NCBI GenBank assembly: GCA_036346275.1
Contig: CM070728.1
Location: 16,888,723-16,952,722 of the forward strand
Direction of reading: 5' to 3'
From: Otatea glauca
Lineage: Eukaryota; Streptophyta; Magnoliopsida; Poales; Poaceae
DNA: 64,000 nucleotides
In this document: piece after piece, positions 1 through 13,000 of the stretch
Layout of the letters: each line of letters begins with the position of its first letter
Numbering within the stretch: position 1 is the stretch's first letter
Notes under the pieces: generated by a model
Databases searched by the model: none
What the model was told of the DNA's origin: nothing
What the model saw: only the letters and a program-made list of their open reading frames with translations
Position numbers and translations under genes: made by a program

Positions 1-640
1 CGCCCAAGGCGAAGAATGCACGCTGCAATACCCACTTACCGGCGCACACACCACCCGCAGGAAACTCCGCAAGGTCGATGGATGTACCGGGGTTCCTACG
101 CGCGATTGCCCCGAGCAAGTGGGAATATTCGCACTGAAGCCTCGACGCCCCAACCGTATTTCCAGAGCTGTCCTTTTTGCTCTCCATGCCTTTGCGTAGC
201 TAATCTTGTCATGAAACCTCTCCTCCACTGCTGTGATAATAGATCGAGGCTGCAGATGGGGATTGTCCACGATCTGACCATAAAACACATTTGCCACCCA
301 AGTGGACGACAGATTGTGGTGTCCCTGCTCCGCTTCTTCCAGCTCGCAGTTATACTCAACCACTATGGAGCATTTTCAGTAGTCCTTCCACTTCCCCTGG
401 TATGCATGCACCCGCCATGGGCACGAATCAACTACGCACTTCACGCCGTAGTCCTTCTTGCTGGACTTCACTACCCTGAATTGCCGCCGAAGAGATATTG
501 CCCAGTACTTCACCGCATCCATCACAGCCTCCTTGTCTTTATATATGACCCCCTCCGTCACCTCGTTCTCACGATACTCCCATGCATCGATGTTCCCTTC
601 ATTCATTGTTAGGTCTTCAAATCAGAATTGGTCCACGCAC
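1..640 (-). pseudogene. Mutator-like (MULE) transposase fragment, broken
   Basis: Read on the minus strand, 606-376 encodes a segment resembling the MuDR N-terminal domain of MULE transposases: a YKDKEAVMDAVKYWA helix, a basic FRVVKSSKKDYGVKCV stretch and a CPWRVHA motif. After an in-frame TGA next to KWKDY (about 376) the same frame continues through EEAEQGHHNLSSTWVANVF and ISYAKAWRAKR, the usual MULE run before the catalytic domain. A one-base shift near 150 then moves the frame to LLGAIARRNPGTSIDL, also typical of the family. A further in-frame TGA lies just upstream of the ATG at about 606. The window edge cuts the gene before the DDE catalytic domain. I infer a dead transposase; the family assignment rests on motif recall. 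Confidence 0.75.
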
Positions 641-1469
641 TGAGGATAGGCACCTCAGAGCGTTGTCCTCCTCATCGGAGTGCTCACCATCAGGGACTTC
701 CTCATCCTCACGGTCCTCCTCTTCCATCAGTCAACAATGTCCTCCACCTCCTCCCCTCGTTGGCCACCCCTCGCGCCTCCACCTGTCTCCTCCGCCACCC
801 GGTCCTTCGCCACCGCCTGATCTCGTGCTCCTCGTCTCGTGCTCCTCGCCGCCTTCCTCTTCGCATCTTTCTACATTTGACGTCCCTCCCGTAATGTCCA
901 CCCGACATCACGAACTTGCGACACCGATGGAGCTACCGTAGCATCTGTACCAACAACATGAGCGCCAACCCGCTCTACGGCAAAACCAACATAACTCCTT
1001 CATGTTGACGTCGAGTTAATAGGAATCAACTCTCCGTAAAACGGTCTTGCGCTCGCTCACTATCGCTCGACCAAGAACCAACATCTGGGCATCCAAACCG
1101 AACATCCGAGACATCCACTCCAACAAACCCTCAGATGTCCTATCGCTCGGTCTACATATGCCCCGTACGACTCTTGAAAATGATGATAGATCCACCCCAT
1201 CCGCCCCCTGTGCTATCTCCCCATCTCCTTAAAATGTTTGGAAATACAATTTTTCCGACATGCTGCAACGTCCGACGGAAAATTATTACTCTAAAATACA
1301 ATCTACAAAACGTACATTGACCGTACTACAAAATACGACTATAAATAAGTGATTTTGACTACAAATAAGTAATTCGACTTGCCTACCATATGGCCTAACA
1401 TTATATTTGTGCCACATTACATTAACCCTACCAAATTAAAATTGTAAATATTGCCTACTATTTTCACTG
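641..1469. other. Low-complexity and unrecognised intergenic DNA
   Basis: From 660 to 900 the sequence is C/T-rich on the plus strand. On the minus strand the part next to the transposase remnant encodes acidic residues (EEEDREDEEV), which may be the linker normally upstream of a MULE transposase. From 900 to 1469 the sequence becomes AT-rich and I see no gene, RNA or repeat. Confidence 0.5.
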
Positions 1470-1985
1470 TATTCACTTTCTATATACTGAGTACTATACA
1501 ATCCTGAAAATCTCTAAAAACTAAATACTACATTAAAGTTCTAAACGCTATCCAGAAATTTCTAAACAACACTATGCGAGAAATTTTAAATTGCACAATC
1601 CTAAATTTTCTAAACACGAAAATAAATTTCTAATACTACAATAAATTTGTAACGTACTAAATACTATACAATCTCAAATTTCTAAAACTAAATACTACAT
1701 TAAAGTTCTAAACGCTATCCAGAAATTTCTAAACAACACTATGCGAGAAATTCTAAATTGCACAATCCTAAATTTTTAAACACTAAAATAAATTTCTAAT
1801 ACTACATAAATTTGTAACGTACTAAATACTATATAATCTCAAATTTCTAAAAACTAAATACTACATTAACATTCTAAACGCTATCCGAGAAATTTCTAAA
1901 CAACACTACCCTAAATTTTCTAAATATTAAATGCTACATTATAATTCTAATAACACACTCCTACTAAATTTTCTAAAAACTACAA
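1470..1985. repeat. Tandem repeat, period about 167 bp, about three copies
   Basis: The phrase CTAAATACTACATTAA recurs at 1521, 1688 and 1854, spacings of 167 and 166 bp. Each copy continues with TTCTAAACGCTATCC and AAATTTCTAAACAACACTA. Copies one and two are almost identical apart from small indels. Copy three diverges after about 60 bp. The unit is AT-rich with no coding potential. Confidence 0.85.
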
Positions 1986-2029
1986 ATCATAAATTTTTTT
2001 GTAAAAATACCTTCGCAGAAACGACGATT

Positions 2030-2110
2030 TACTTTTTTCTCCCTTTTTCTTCTTTTTCTCTTCTTCTTCTTCTCCTCTTTTCTTCTTCTTCTTTCTTTTT
2101 CTTCTGCCTC
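2030..2110. repeat. Polypyrimidine (TTC-rich) tract
   Basis: Nearly pure pyrimidine on the plus strand, largely TTC and TTTTC runs. It creates a spurious Lys/Glu/Arg-rich frame on the minus strand that I do not regard as coding. Confidence 0.7.
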
Positions 2111-2223
2111 GGCTGGCTTCCCTTCGCTCGCCTCGGCGATCGCTTTATAGCCTCTGTCGCCTGTCTCTGGAGGCGACGAGGGCACTCAACGGCAAAGAAT
2201 CTGAAGAACGGCGCGAGGACAAA

Positions 2224-2261
2224 TCGCCCGTGTATGGGGCGATCGCCCCATACACGGGCGA
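2224..2261. repeat. Perfect 38-bp palindrome
   Basis: The 38 bases equal their own reverse complement with no spacer. The centre is GGGGCGATCGCCCC and the outer arms are TCGCCCGTGTAT and ATACACGGGCGA. GC content is high in an AT-rich neighbourhood. Direct observation; the function is unknown. Confidence 0.9.
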
Positions 2262-2655
2262 CGGGCGTACAATTTTGCAAAATTTTCATTCGGACGCATA
2301 GTTTTGAAAAAAAAATATATATATTAAAGAAAAAAAAATTCGGAAGCTGGCCCCGGTGACGGGCGCCTTCGTTTCCACTGGGCTACGGCCTGTGCTCGGC
2401 TGGCTCTGTTCGGTACCTCCGCGTATGGCCCAACCGTAGTCTACGATTCCTCGACAAGAAGTGAAAAGAGCCCGAAGACTGCAGAAGGGATATTTACCGG
2501 TAGACCCGTGTATAGTCCATAAGCCTACTAACTGGTAAATTTTTTGCACCACAAAACTCAGACGACAGGCCCATAAGCGTTCATGGCCCCAACGGAACTT
2601 GACAAGCCAGTGGGCCTTCACCTTTAACCCGCACGTCACATCAACCTCGCCCAAC

Positions 2656-3725
2656 CAATGATTCAAATTTCGTTTTCGGATAAAATATCACCGGGACCGG
2701 AATCCAAAATTTCGGTGAAATTCAGATATTACAAACAAATCTCGTTCGAAATTCAAAAACAAAAATTCAAATCCGGTTTGTTTTCTACCGAAAAAAATGA
2801 AATTTCGCCGAAATATCCTGAAATTTCGGTGAATTTCAACTGAACGAAAAATAGTTCAAACGATGTCAAATTTTTTTGATTTTTTTTGGAGGTTCCTGAC
2901 ATATCAATGATGTTCTCATAAAAATTTCAGAAGATTATCACATCTGAGGAATTTTTAAAAATTCAAACATTTCTACTCTCCTGATAAAACACTAACCAAT
3001 AAATTTGATCCGAATGAAAAATAGTGCAAACAACGTTCGAAACTTTTGAAATTTTTTGTGCATGATTATGATACATAATTAATGGATGATGATCAAGCTT
3101 CATGAATTTTTAAAAATTTGGAAAGCGCAACTGAAGGATGACCAACAAATTTTAACCGAATGAAAAATAGTTCAAACCATTCTAGAAAATTTTGAAAATT
3201 TTTATAGATAGTATTGATGCATCACTAATATTACCATAAAATTTTAAAATGATGATCAAACATGAAAAAAGTTATAAAATTCTGACACTGTTACTACTTC
3301 ATTTATGCTAATTCTGTTTTTTATTTTTAAAAGATAACAAATAAAGTTAAAATATTTTATAAAATTTTCTGTTTGATCCTAGACTTCTTAAGATAGTACC
3401 ATAAATTTTTCATAGCATTAAAAAGCATATTTAATTTTATAAATTCTAACAATGTTTCTGCCAAAATTTTAAAATATTTCAAAAAATAAGTTTTTGGACA
3501 ATTATCATCAAAGATCACTTTCTTATGGGTTATTGATGTAATTGAAGTCAAATCCAACCATAAAAAAGCCAAAATCCGGAATTTTTTTCATGAAATTTTG
3601 CCCGGTTTGACCGAAATCTCTCCAAAAAAATTTAAATTACTTTAGCATTTTCAATTTTTTTTTCCAGATAGGTAGTTTAGGTCTGGGGCCGAAATCCGAA
3701 ATTTTCGCCGAAATTTGGATCTGTG
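2656..3725. mobile_element. hAT-like non-autonomous element, 1070 bp
   Basis: The element is flanked by an 8-bp direct duplication CGCCCAAC at 2648-2655 and 3726-3733. Its ends are imperfect inverted repeats, CAATGATTCAAATTTCG on the left and, reversed, CACAGATCCAAATTTCGGC on the right. Blocks rich in GAAATTTCGG and CGAAATTTCG lie inside both ends. The interior (2885-3030) matches the interior of the larger element at 35036-37764, including a GATGTTCTCATAAAAATTTCAG block. There is no transposase frame. Eight-base duplications and CA-type ends are typical of hAT elements, so I place it there. Confidence 0.75.
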
Positions 3726-3990
3726 CGCCCAACGACCGGGGAGGGACTAGATGGTCCGTGCCTCCATGGATAGGGTTCTCCTGTCCTTGCCGTTATGGTA
3801 GTGATAGTAGCTTAAGCAGTTTTAATCTTTTAGGTCATTCGATTAAGCTGACAGATGGTTTAGATCATTTAACAGTGTGTTACTATAATAGAAATTGGTA
3901 TAGTATTTTTAACAGTACTTTCAAAAAATCTGGACCATTATTTTTTTATCCAATGGCTCTTGTGCAACTGCTTAAGTTGCAGCCCCTTTA

Positions 3991-4199
3991 AAGTGTGTTT
4001 GGATGCTTGTATCAAGTGGTACATGTATAAGATGAATAAAAAAAAAGTTATCCACATATTTAGTTGCTTAAATAGAACTATCCCATCGACGAATATTCCC
4101 TTTAGATATTAAATTATTTCATTCACCCAAAACAATGGAACCAAATAGTATAGAAACATCTCATCTTATTCAACCTCATCCCACCAACCAAACACACCC
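3991..4199. mobile_element. Tourist-like MITE (PIF/Harbinger), 209 bp
   Basis: Target duplication TTA at 3988-3990 and 4200-4202. The left end reads AAGTGTGTTTGG and the right end, reversed, GGGTGTGTTTGGTTGG. Size, TTA duplication and the GTGTGTTTGG terminus fit Tourist elements of grasses. Confidence 0.75.
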
Positions 4200-4202
4200 T
4201 TA

Positions 4203-5683
<1,481 letters not shown>

Positions 5684-6055
5684 TGAACTCTTCACTGTTG
5701 TAGCCTTCAAAAAAATATTTTTCCATAACTAGCCTCTGTGCTATTTTTATTTTGCAAATATGATCCCTGGGTTCGCAAATCGAGGAACACTGCAATACAA
5801 TTCCGTGTACGGGGAGCGGTGCAATACCTAATGCTGTGCACGGGGAGCGCTGCATTAGGTATTACAGTGTCTCCACTCAGTTGTAATGCAAAATTAAAAA
5901 AAAATACCGCAGTACTGTAGTGTGGCATTGCTACAGTACCATAGTACTGTAGCATGGTTTTTTTATTTTAGATTGCCGCTGAGTGGAGGCGTGATATTTA
6001 AACATAGTTCATTATATATAAATTACCAATACCACATATTTAAAATAGTAATATA
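5684..6055 (+). repeat. Left terminal inverted repeat of the Mutator-like element
   Basis: About 370 bp, the inverted partner of 9254-9606. Between 5860 and 5960 it holds a nested palindromic motif, a GCTACAGTACCATAGTACTGTAGC core that can pair with itself. Confidence 0.8.
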
Positions 6056-6239
6056 CACACACATGCTATTCTATAACTGCGTGTAGAATATGCTATTCTA
6101 CACTCGGGCCATTTAAACCAGACCGATCGAGCCACGAACAACTGAATAGTCAGTAGGAACCCAACTAGTAAATGACGCAACCGATTAGTCAGTTCAATCC
6201 AACTAGTAAATGACTAATAAATGCTACTTATAGTTTGTA

Positions 6240-8060
6240 TATGAATCTTTTTTTATTTAGCTATAACTTTCAAATGATGATGATTTTGTTTTTAAATTTT
6301 GCACGGTTGTAGAATATCACCTCCCCTATGTATGATATTTTTTGAGAATTTTTTGAAAATATGTACATCTAATTTTCATAGATTTTATAGTTCACATAGA
6401 ATATGTTGACTTACTATTCAGAAAATAACATATTACTCACTACTACACAAGATGTTACTGATTTTATAGTTCATACATGATATGTTGACTTTTACTATCC
6501 AGAAAATAACATATTACTCACTATTACACAAGATGTTACTATATCCTGCGTAAACCAGTCTTATCGTGTAAAATATATAAAAACCATATGTACAAGTTTT
6601 TAAAAATTCTCAAAAAATTACCATTTGTAGGGAAGATGAGTTTCTACAACTCTGTAAATTTTGAAGAGCAAACTCAATCGCATTTGAAAGATATGAAATT
6701 GACAAAGTGCTAAACAGTGCAAAATCACTATTGAGCCAAATTTGTCTTTTTCATATATTTCAACTAATATTGATTTTGGTCATAAAATTTTATAGGAATG
6801 TAGAATATCACCTCCCGGTAATTTTTGGAGAAATTTTCAATTATTTTACTAAAGGGCCAACAAACAGAACTAAATTTTTATTCATGAAAACCACATGTAC
6901 AAGTATTAAAAAATTATGAAAAAATTACCATAAGTAGAGGATGTGAGATTATATAATTCTATATAATTTTAAGACCAAAATCATTCTCATATGAAAATAT
7001 GAAAAAGATAAATGCGGCTCAATATTGATTTTGCACTGTTTAGCGCTTTGTCAATTTCATATATTCAAATTGTATTGAGTTTGGTCTTTAAATTTTACAG
7101 GTTGTAGAAGCTCACCTCCCCTACGTATGTTCATTTTTTTGAGAATTTTTGAAAACTGATACATGTGATTTTCATGTATTTTACACGATAAAGATGTTTA
7201 CACATGATACAGGAATAACTTTTGTAATAGATAGTAACATATTATTTTCTGAATAGTAGAAAGCAATATATACAATGTAAACCATTTCTATCATGTCAAA
7301 TTATATGTAAAAGTTTTCAAAAATTCTAAAAAAATACCATAAGTAGAGGTTGTGATATTCTACATCCGTGTAAAATTTGAAGACAAAAATCAATCTTATT
7401 TAAAAGATATGAAATTAACAAGTGCTAATCAGTGATGAATAGTAAATTTATTATTTTCATATGTTTCAAATGTGAGTGAGTTTGGTTTTCAAATTTTACA
7501 GGATTGTACAAGCTAACATCCCCTATGTATGGTAATTTTTTGAGATTTTTTCAGAACATGTACATATAGTTTTCACGAACTTTATACGATAAAGGTGATG
7601 TATTGCCAAATAACTGATCTGTGTAGGATTTTACTACTGAACAGATGCTTAATATTTTTACGAATGGTTCTCAATTGATTTTATCATCTATTACAATAAC
7701 ATTTACTATCGTCTATATAATATTTTACTACAGGACCGTTAAACAAAGCTAAATTCTTGTTCTGATAGTTCACTTCATTTGAAAATGATATGTACAAGTT
7801 TTCAAAAATTATTAAAAAATTAATATAAGTAGGGGATTTGAGATTCTACACCTGTAAAATTTAAAGACCAAAAGCAATCTAATTTGAAAGATATAAATTT
7901 GACAAGCGCTAATAAGTGATAAATAGTAATTTTTCCTTTTCATATCTTTCAAATACGACTAAGTTTGGTATTAAAATTTTACAGGGTTGTAGAAGCTCAC
8001 ATCCCCTACGTTCGATGATTTTTTGAGAATTGTTTAAAACTTGTACATGTAGTTTTCACA
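6240..8060. repeat. Array of about nine related modules in alternating orientation
   Basis: The forward module contains AAATTTTACAGGGTTGTAGA, then a TCACCTCCCCTA block, then TTTTTTGAGAATTTTTGAAAA and GTACATGTAGTTTTCA. Forward copies begin near 6290, 6780, 7090, 7490 and 7975. Reverse-complement copies lie near 6590, 6890, 7310 and 7790. The order is forward, reverse, forward, reverse throughout. Flanks of the modules also pair, for example AATCACTATTGAGCC near 6725 with GGCTCAATATTGATT near 7017. A separate 83-bp direct duplication lies at 6382-6541. Identity is roughly 70-85 percent by eye. Confidence 0.75.
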
Positions 8061-9253
8061 AAATGTTACTGCCAAATAACCAATCTATGTAAGATTTTTC
8101 AATTATATTGTATGATAGTAATTTCTAGTTGTAGATGTATTAATTTCATATTATAAAAATAATAATTTATTTTACCGGTCAGTAAAATTACTGGTTAATA
8201 GCGAGACTTATATTGTTTTATTCCTCTTGTCATCAGTAAGCTACTGGTGAAAACCATTTGCAAATTCGAACTACCAATAAAAAGATATGATTAAAACAAA
8301 GAAGAAACATATTCATATACAAACTACAATACGCATTAACTAGTAACTAATTGTGTAGTAATTGTATCTGTTGTTCTATAGTAAAATATATGGATAATTT
8401 ACTACCAAATTGCTAGTATCAGTACGGTGTGCACAGAGTGCACAACGATACGGCTCGCGCGTAGAATAGGCAGCATAGCGCGCATGCGTAGAATAGTGTT
8501 ACCGTGTGTGTGTATATATATAACTATGACGTGTAGCATAGCACATATTGTTAACTATTTTCTTACCCTCTCTCTATTATCTTTCTTGATTTCATCATCC
8601 TTCCTCCTCTTATTTATTTGCCATCATCAAAAACCGATAATATGGCTACCAACATGGCAAAAACTATATTATTTTGGATCCTCGTCAGCAAAATCACCCT
8701 CCAAAACTACCTTAGGGTGTAAGTTTTTTTATTGTAATCTCAGGGTGTAAGTTCATTTGATTTTTTAAGTTTAGAGTGTTTAATTATCTAGTTTTGTAGT
8801 TGAGAGTATTAAATAAATTTTTTATAAAGTTCAAGGAAGTAAAATGGACTTACTTCTACTTATAAATTTATATTATTGTATTAAACTCTAGAACAGAACA
8901 CCGGTATAGATCAATACTAAAACGTACTATTTCAACAGCCACACTAGTATAGCTTTGGAATGGTATCAACGAGTATGCTTACAACAATTTAATCCATCCT
9001 CAATCAAGTTCCTTCATTGAAGAGTTTTTTTTTATAAAAAAACTACTCCCATCAACCAACTTGAATATCTTCTTTTCTAGTTTCTAGCCTAGGGCTGTTT
9101 TCTGTAGCACTCGGTCGATACGAGGGTCAACCTACTTGCTCATTGCCTGATGGGCCAGGTGGATAGTTAACGGGTATTCGGATTTGCTATTCAAACAAAT
9201 TCAGATCGAATAAATACTCTATTCTACCTTCTAGCTCGAATATATATATATAT
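8061..9253. other. AT-rich interior of the Mutator-like element, no gene
   Basis: The array fades out after 8060. The rest is AT-rich, with a short GC-richer patch at 8425-8500 and a short AT run at 9240-9257. I see no transposase or captured gene frame. Confidence 0.5.
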
Positions 9254-9606
9254 ATATTACTATTTTAAATATGTGGTATCGGTAATTTATATATAATAAA
9301 CTATATTTAAATTTAGATACCGCGCTACACTCAGTGGCAATCCAAAATAAAAGAAACACACTATAGTACCATGGTACTGTAGTAATGATGTGCTACAGTA
9401 CCACGGTTTTTTTTTGAAATTTGAATTGCCGCTGGGTAGAGGCGCTGTAATACCTAATGCAGCGCTCCCCGTGCGCAAAAATCATATTTCTACGCTCCCC
9501 GTGAGCGAGATTTGCGGTTCCGGAGCTGTATTTGAAAAAAACAAAAATTACATGGAGACTAATTTTGGAAAAAATAATTTTTTTTTTGCTATAACAGTGA
9601 AGAGTT
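9254..9606 (-). repeat. Right terminal inverted repeat of the Mutator-like element
   Basis: About 353 bp, inverted relative to 5684-6055 and ending in GTGAAGAGTT directly before the duplicated TGAGCGAGA. It has small indels relative to the left arm, so the insertion is not very recent. Confidence 0.8.
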
Positions 9607-9881
9607 TGAGCGAGACAACTTACGTGGTCAGCCGAGCCGAAAGCGCCTAGCGACTCGGCTGCACGCCTCATGAGCCGGCTGGATGGATAGCATTCCCGAA
9701 AGGCCGGCCGCTAAAAAATCAACCTCCGATGCTCCATCCCGCCGTCGGTGCGGCACATCCGACGGCGCGGCCGCCACTGTCCCACGCGCACGGCGCACCA
9801 CAACCGCGCCTGCGCCGTCGCCCGTGGGCGCGCGCGGGCAGCGCAACGACCCCACACGCCAACCCCGTGCGTCCTACGCGC

Positions 9882-9977
9882 TTCTAGAACCCTCCGGCCT
9901 CCCCGCCTCGCCTCGTCTCCTTCCTCCCTCCCTCCTAAACCCGCCTCCATTCTCTCGCTCTCCAGTATAAACCCTAA
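9882..9977 (+). promoter_or_regulatory. HSP90C core promoter: heat-shock element, TATA box, telo-box
   Basis: TTCTAGAA at 9882-9889 is two perfect inverted units of a heat-shock element (nTTCnnGAAn). TATAAAC at 9966-9972 is a plausible TATA box, 112 bp before the ATG. It overlaps AAACCCTAA (9969-9977), the telo-box found in plant housekeeping and translation-gene promoters. The surrounding 9700-9960 is GC-rich. Spacing suits a transcription start near 10000. The assignment is by motif only. Confidence 0.6.
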
Positions 9978-10083
9978 CGGCCTAACCTCTTCTCCTTTCG
10001 TCTCTTCCTAGTTCCTAGACGTCACACCAAACCACCACAAGAACACAAGCAAAGGCTCCGGGCTCTTTGATACCATCTAGCTC

Positions 10084-13000
10084 ATGGCGCTGGCGCTGAG
10101 CAGGAGCCTGGGGCCGTCGTCTGTGGTGGCGCTGCGCCCGAGCCCGTCGCGGGGCCCGCTGCGGGGTGCGCTCGTGCCGCAGAGGAGGTGCGCGAGAGGG
10201 GTGAAATGGGAGGTAGGGAGGAGGGGGAGGCTGGTCGGGGTGAGGTGCGACGCTGCCGTCGCCGAGAATCCCGCCGGGGAGGAGGAGACGGCCGGCGAGA
10301 AGTTCGAGTACCAGGCCGAGGTGGGTGGTGGAGTTGGAATTCTTGCACCATTTGGATGAATTTTGGACGGGTGCACATTTGGGGGCGAAAAGGACTTATT
10401 TTTTTCGATTAGTCAGTGTGAAAAAATGTTGCGGTTTGTTACGGCAAATTTGTGCTTCGATAAGAGAGAAAAAAATTACAAGAATTGTTGATGAAATTCG
10501 CTGATGTTTGTAGAGGATTGCGTGTTCATGCAATGTTTCTCTTTGTCCTTCAGGTTAGCCGCTTGTTGGATTTGATTGTTCATAGCTTGTACAGCCACAA
10601 GGAAGTATTTCTCCGTGAACTTGTAAGGTTAGTCTTCTACTCAAAATCAAGATCTATAATCGAATTATCGTTATTCCCAAAGAAGAATTGCTATTCCCAG
10701 CTGCAGTGTCACACTATCTGATCCTGATACATTTGATATTTCTCCCCAGTAATGCAAGTGATGCATTGGATAAGCTGAGATTTCTCAGTGTAACTGATCC
10801 CTCTGTGCTGGCTGATGGTGGCGAGCTGGAAATTAGGATTAAACCTGACCCAGAGGCTGGCACAATCACTGTCACGTGAGTAGTTCTTCTTGTGTATCTA
10901 CTATTCTACTTACTATTTTAAGCATCAATTGTGATGTAAATCATCATTCAGTGTCATCTTACAGTGATACTGGCATTGGGATGACCAAAGATGAACTCAA
11001 AGATTGCCTTGGAACTATTGCGCAAAGTGGCACATCAAATTTTTTGAAGGCTCTGAAGGTGCACCTTTTTTCCCATCTTGCTTTATCTGCGCCGTGTCCT
11101 GTAATGATTTCATTTGTTTCATTGTTGATTTATTTTAATTATCTGCTTTTTTTAGGAGAACAAAGATCTTGGTGCAGATAATGGACTTATTGGTCAATTT
11201 GGTGTGGGATTTTATTCGGCTTTTCTTGTTGCAGAGAAGGTATGTAATATCTCTTGGATGGTACCACCAGGGTAGATGAATCCTCCATGCTTTGCAAGAA
11301 CTTGTCGTTTCAAATTATTCTTATATTTGTTTTGCATACCAAAAATGTTTCTATAATTTGAAGTTATTTCGTTGACTTGCAGGTTGTGGTGTCCACTAAG
11401 AGTCCAAAGGCAGATAAACAGTACATATGGGAAGCTGTGGCTGACAGCAGTTCGTACATTATCAAGGAAGAGACTGATCCTGAGAAAATGCTGACACGTG
11501 GAACACAAATCACTCTGTTTTTGAGAGTAGGAAGCTTACACTGATGTGTATATATTAAACAGCCTTCTCCGCCTAGCACAATTCTTACTATTTTATTGTT
11601 CCTTTAGGACGATGATAAGTATGAATTTGCTGACCCTGCACGGATTCAAGGTCTAGTTAAGAACTACTCGCAGTTTGTTTCGTTCCCCATATATACATGG
11701 CAGGAGAAATCAAGAACAGTTGAGGTAGGATTTTGTTTATGCTTTGTTCTAATCCTCCTAATTATCACTTAAATTGATATTTATATCTTTTCCTCTTCTT
11801 TGCGCTTGTTACATCCTCTAAATAGGTTGAAGAAGAGGAAGAGTCAAAAGAAGGTGAGGAGGCAGCAGAGGTTAGTTTTCTGTGCATTTGATTGTGTTCA
11901 AATTGATTCCTTTTTTAAATTTTATCCAACATATTTACTCTTTTGTTATAGGGTGAAAAGAAGAAAAAGAAGAAAACTATCACTGAGAAGTACTGGGACT
12001 GGGAATTGGCTAATGAAACAAAGCCCATATGGGTAAGCTGACAACCAATTTATTTGTTACTTAGCCTGTCCATTTGTGCTTGCAGTGCTATTGTCATGTG
12101 AAAATATGCTATGTGCTTGCATTTGCTGCATTAACAGATTTGGGTTTCTATTGGCTATTGAAAGAAACAGAAGTTGAATTCAATATTCTTCCATGCAGAT
12201 GAGAAATCCAAAGGAAGTTGAGAAAACCGAGTATAATGAATTCTACAAGAAGACATTCAATGAGTTCTTGGATCCTCTAGCTTATACACACTTTACAACA
12301 GAGGTGCTTGGACTTATCAAACTTTACTTTTGTTATGTTTGTAACATTTTGACAAGCCTTATGTTCTAAACAGGGAGAAGTGGAATTTAGGAGTGTTCTC
12401 TATATTCCTGGAATGGCACCTCTTAGCAACGAGGAGGTAATGAATCCTAAGACCAAAAATATCCGGTTGTATGTCAAGAGAGTCTTCATATCGGATGACT
12501 TCGATGGCGAGCTGGTATGTTGTCACAATTTTTTATTGTTGCCTTCACCTTACATTTAGATGTTAGTTCTTCAGTTACTAACTTACTATGATAATAATTT
12601 GAATGAATTGCTGACTTTTGTGTTCTATCTGCAGTTCCCCAGATACTTGAGCTTTGTAAAAGGAGTAGTTGACTCTAATGATCTTCCTCTCAATGTTTCT
12701 CGTGAGATCCTTCAAGAAAGTCGTATTGTAAGTTATGAAAGAATATTTGTGATTTATTAATATACAGTGGGTTACTAGACTCTGCAGTTGATGATGTTTG
12801 GAAATAATGTTTGTCATCCTTACATTTCAGGTCAGGATCATGCGTAAGAGGCTTGTTAGGAAGACATTCGATATGATTCAGGAGATTGCTGAGAAGGATG
12901 ACAGAGAGGTGAGAGTCAAACTTTCTTTTCTTCCCCAGCCGTAGATGTATTTGGCTTGTTTTGAAGCTTGGTGTTGTTCGTACCGCAGGACTACAAGAAA

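Larger units (their letters stand above)
5684..9606. mobile_element. Mutator-like element with long terminal inverted repeats, non-autonomous
   Basis: The sequence from 5684 to about 6055 recurs inverted at 9254-9606. Matching landmarks include AACTCTTCACTGTT at the tips, the GGGGAGCGCTGCATTAGGTAT block, the ACAGTACCATAGTACTGTAG block, and TAAAATAGTAATATA at the inner edge. TGAGCGAGA stands just outside each tip, at 5675-5683 and 9607-9615. This is a 9-bp target duplication, with two extra bases (TG) at the left junction. Long inverted repeats plus a 9-bp duplication are the hallmark of MULEs. No transposase frame is visible; the interior is an AT-rich repeat array. The right end lies about 470 bp upstream of the HSP90C start codon. 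Confidence 0.75.

Noticed and set aside
1973..2289. Lys/Glu/Arg-rich minus-strand frames
   Set aside because: Compositional product of the TTC-rich tract; no domain or conserved start.
9628..9970. Several overlapping frames in the HSP90C promoter
   Set aside because: GC-rich promoter without stops by chance; no domain and conflicting strands.
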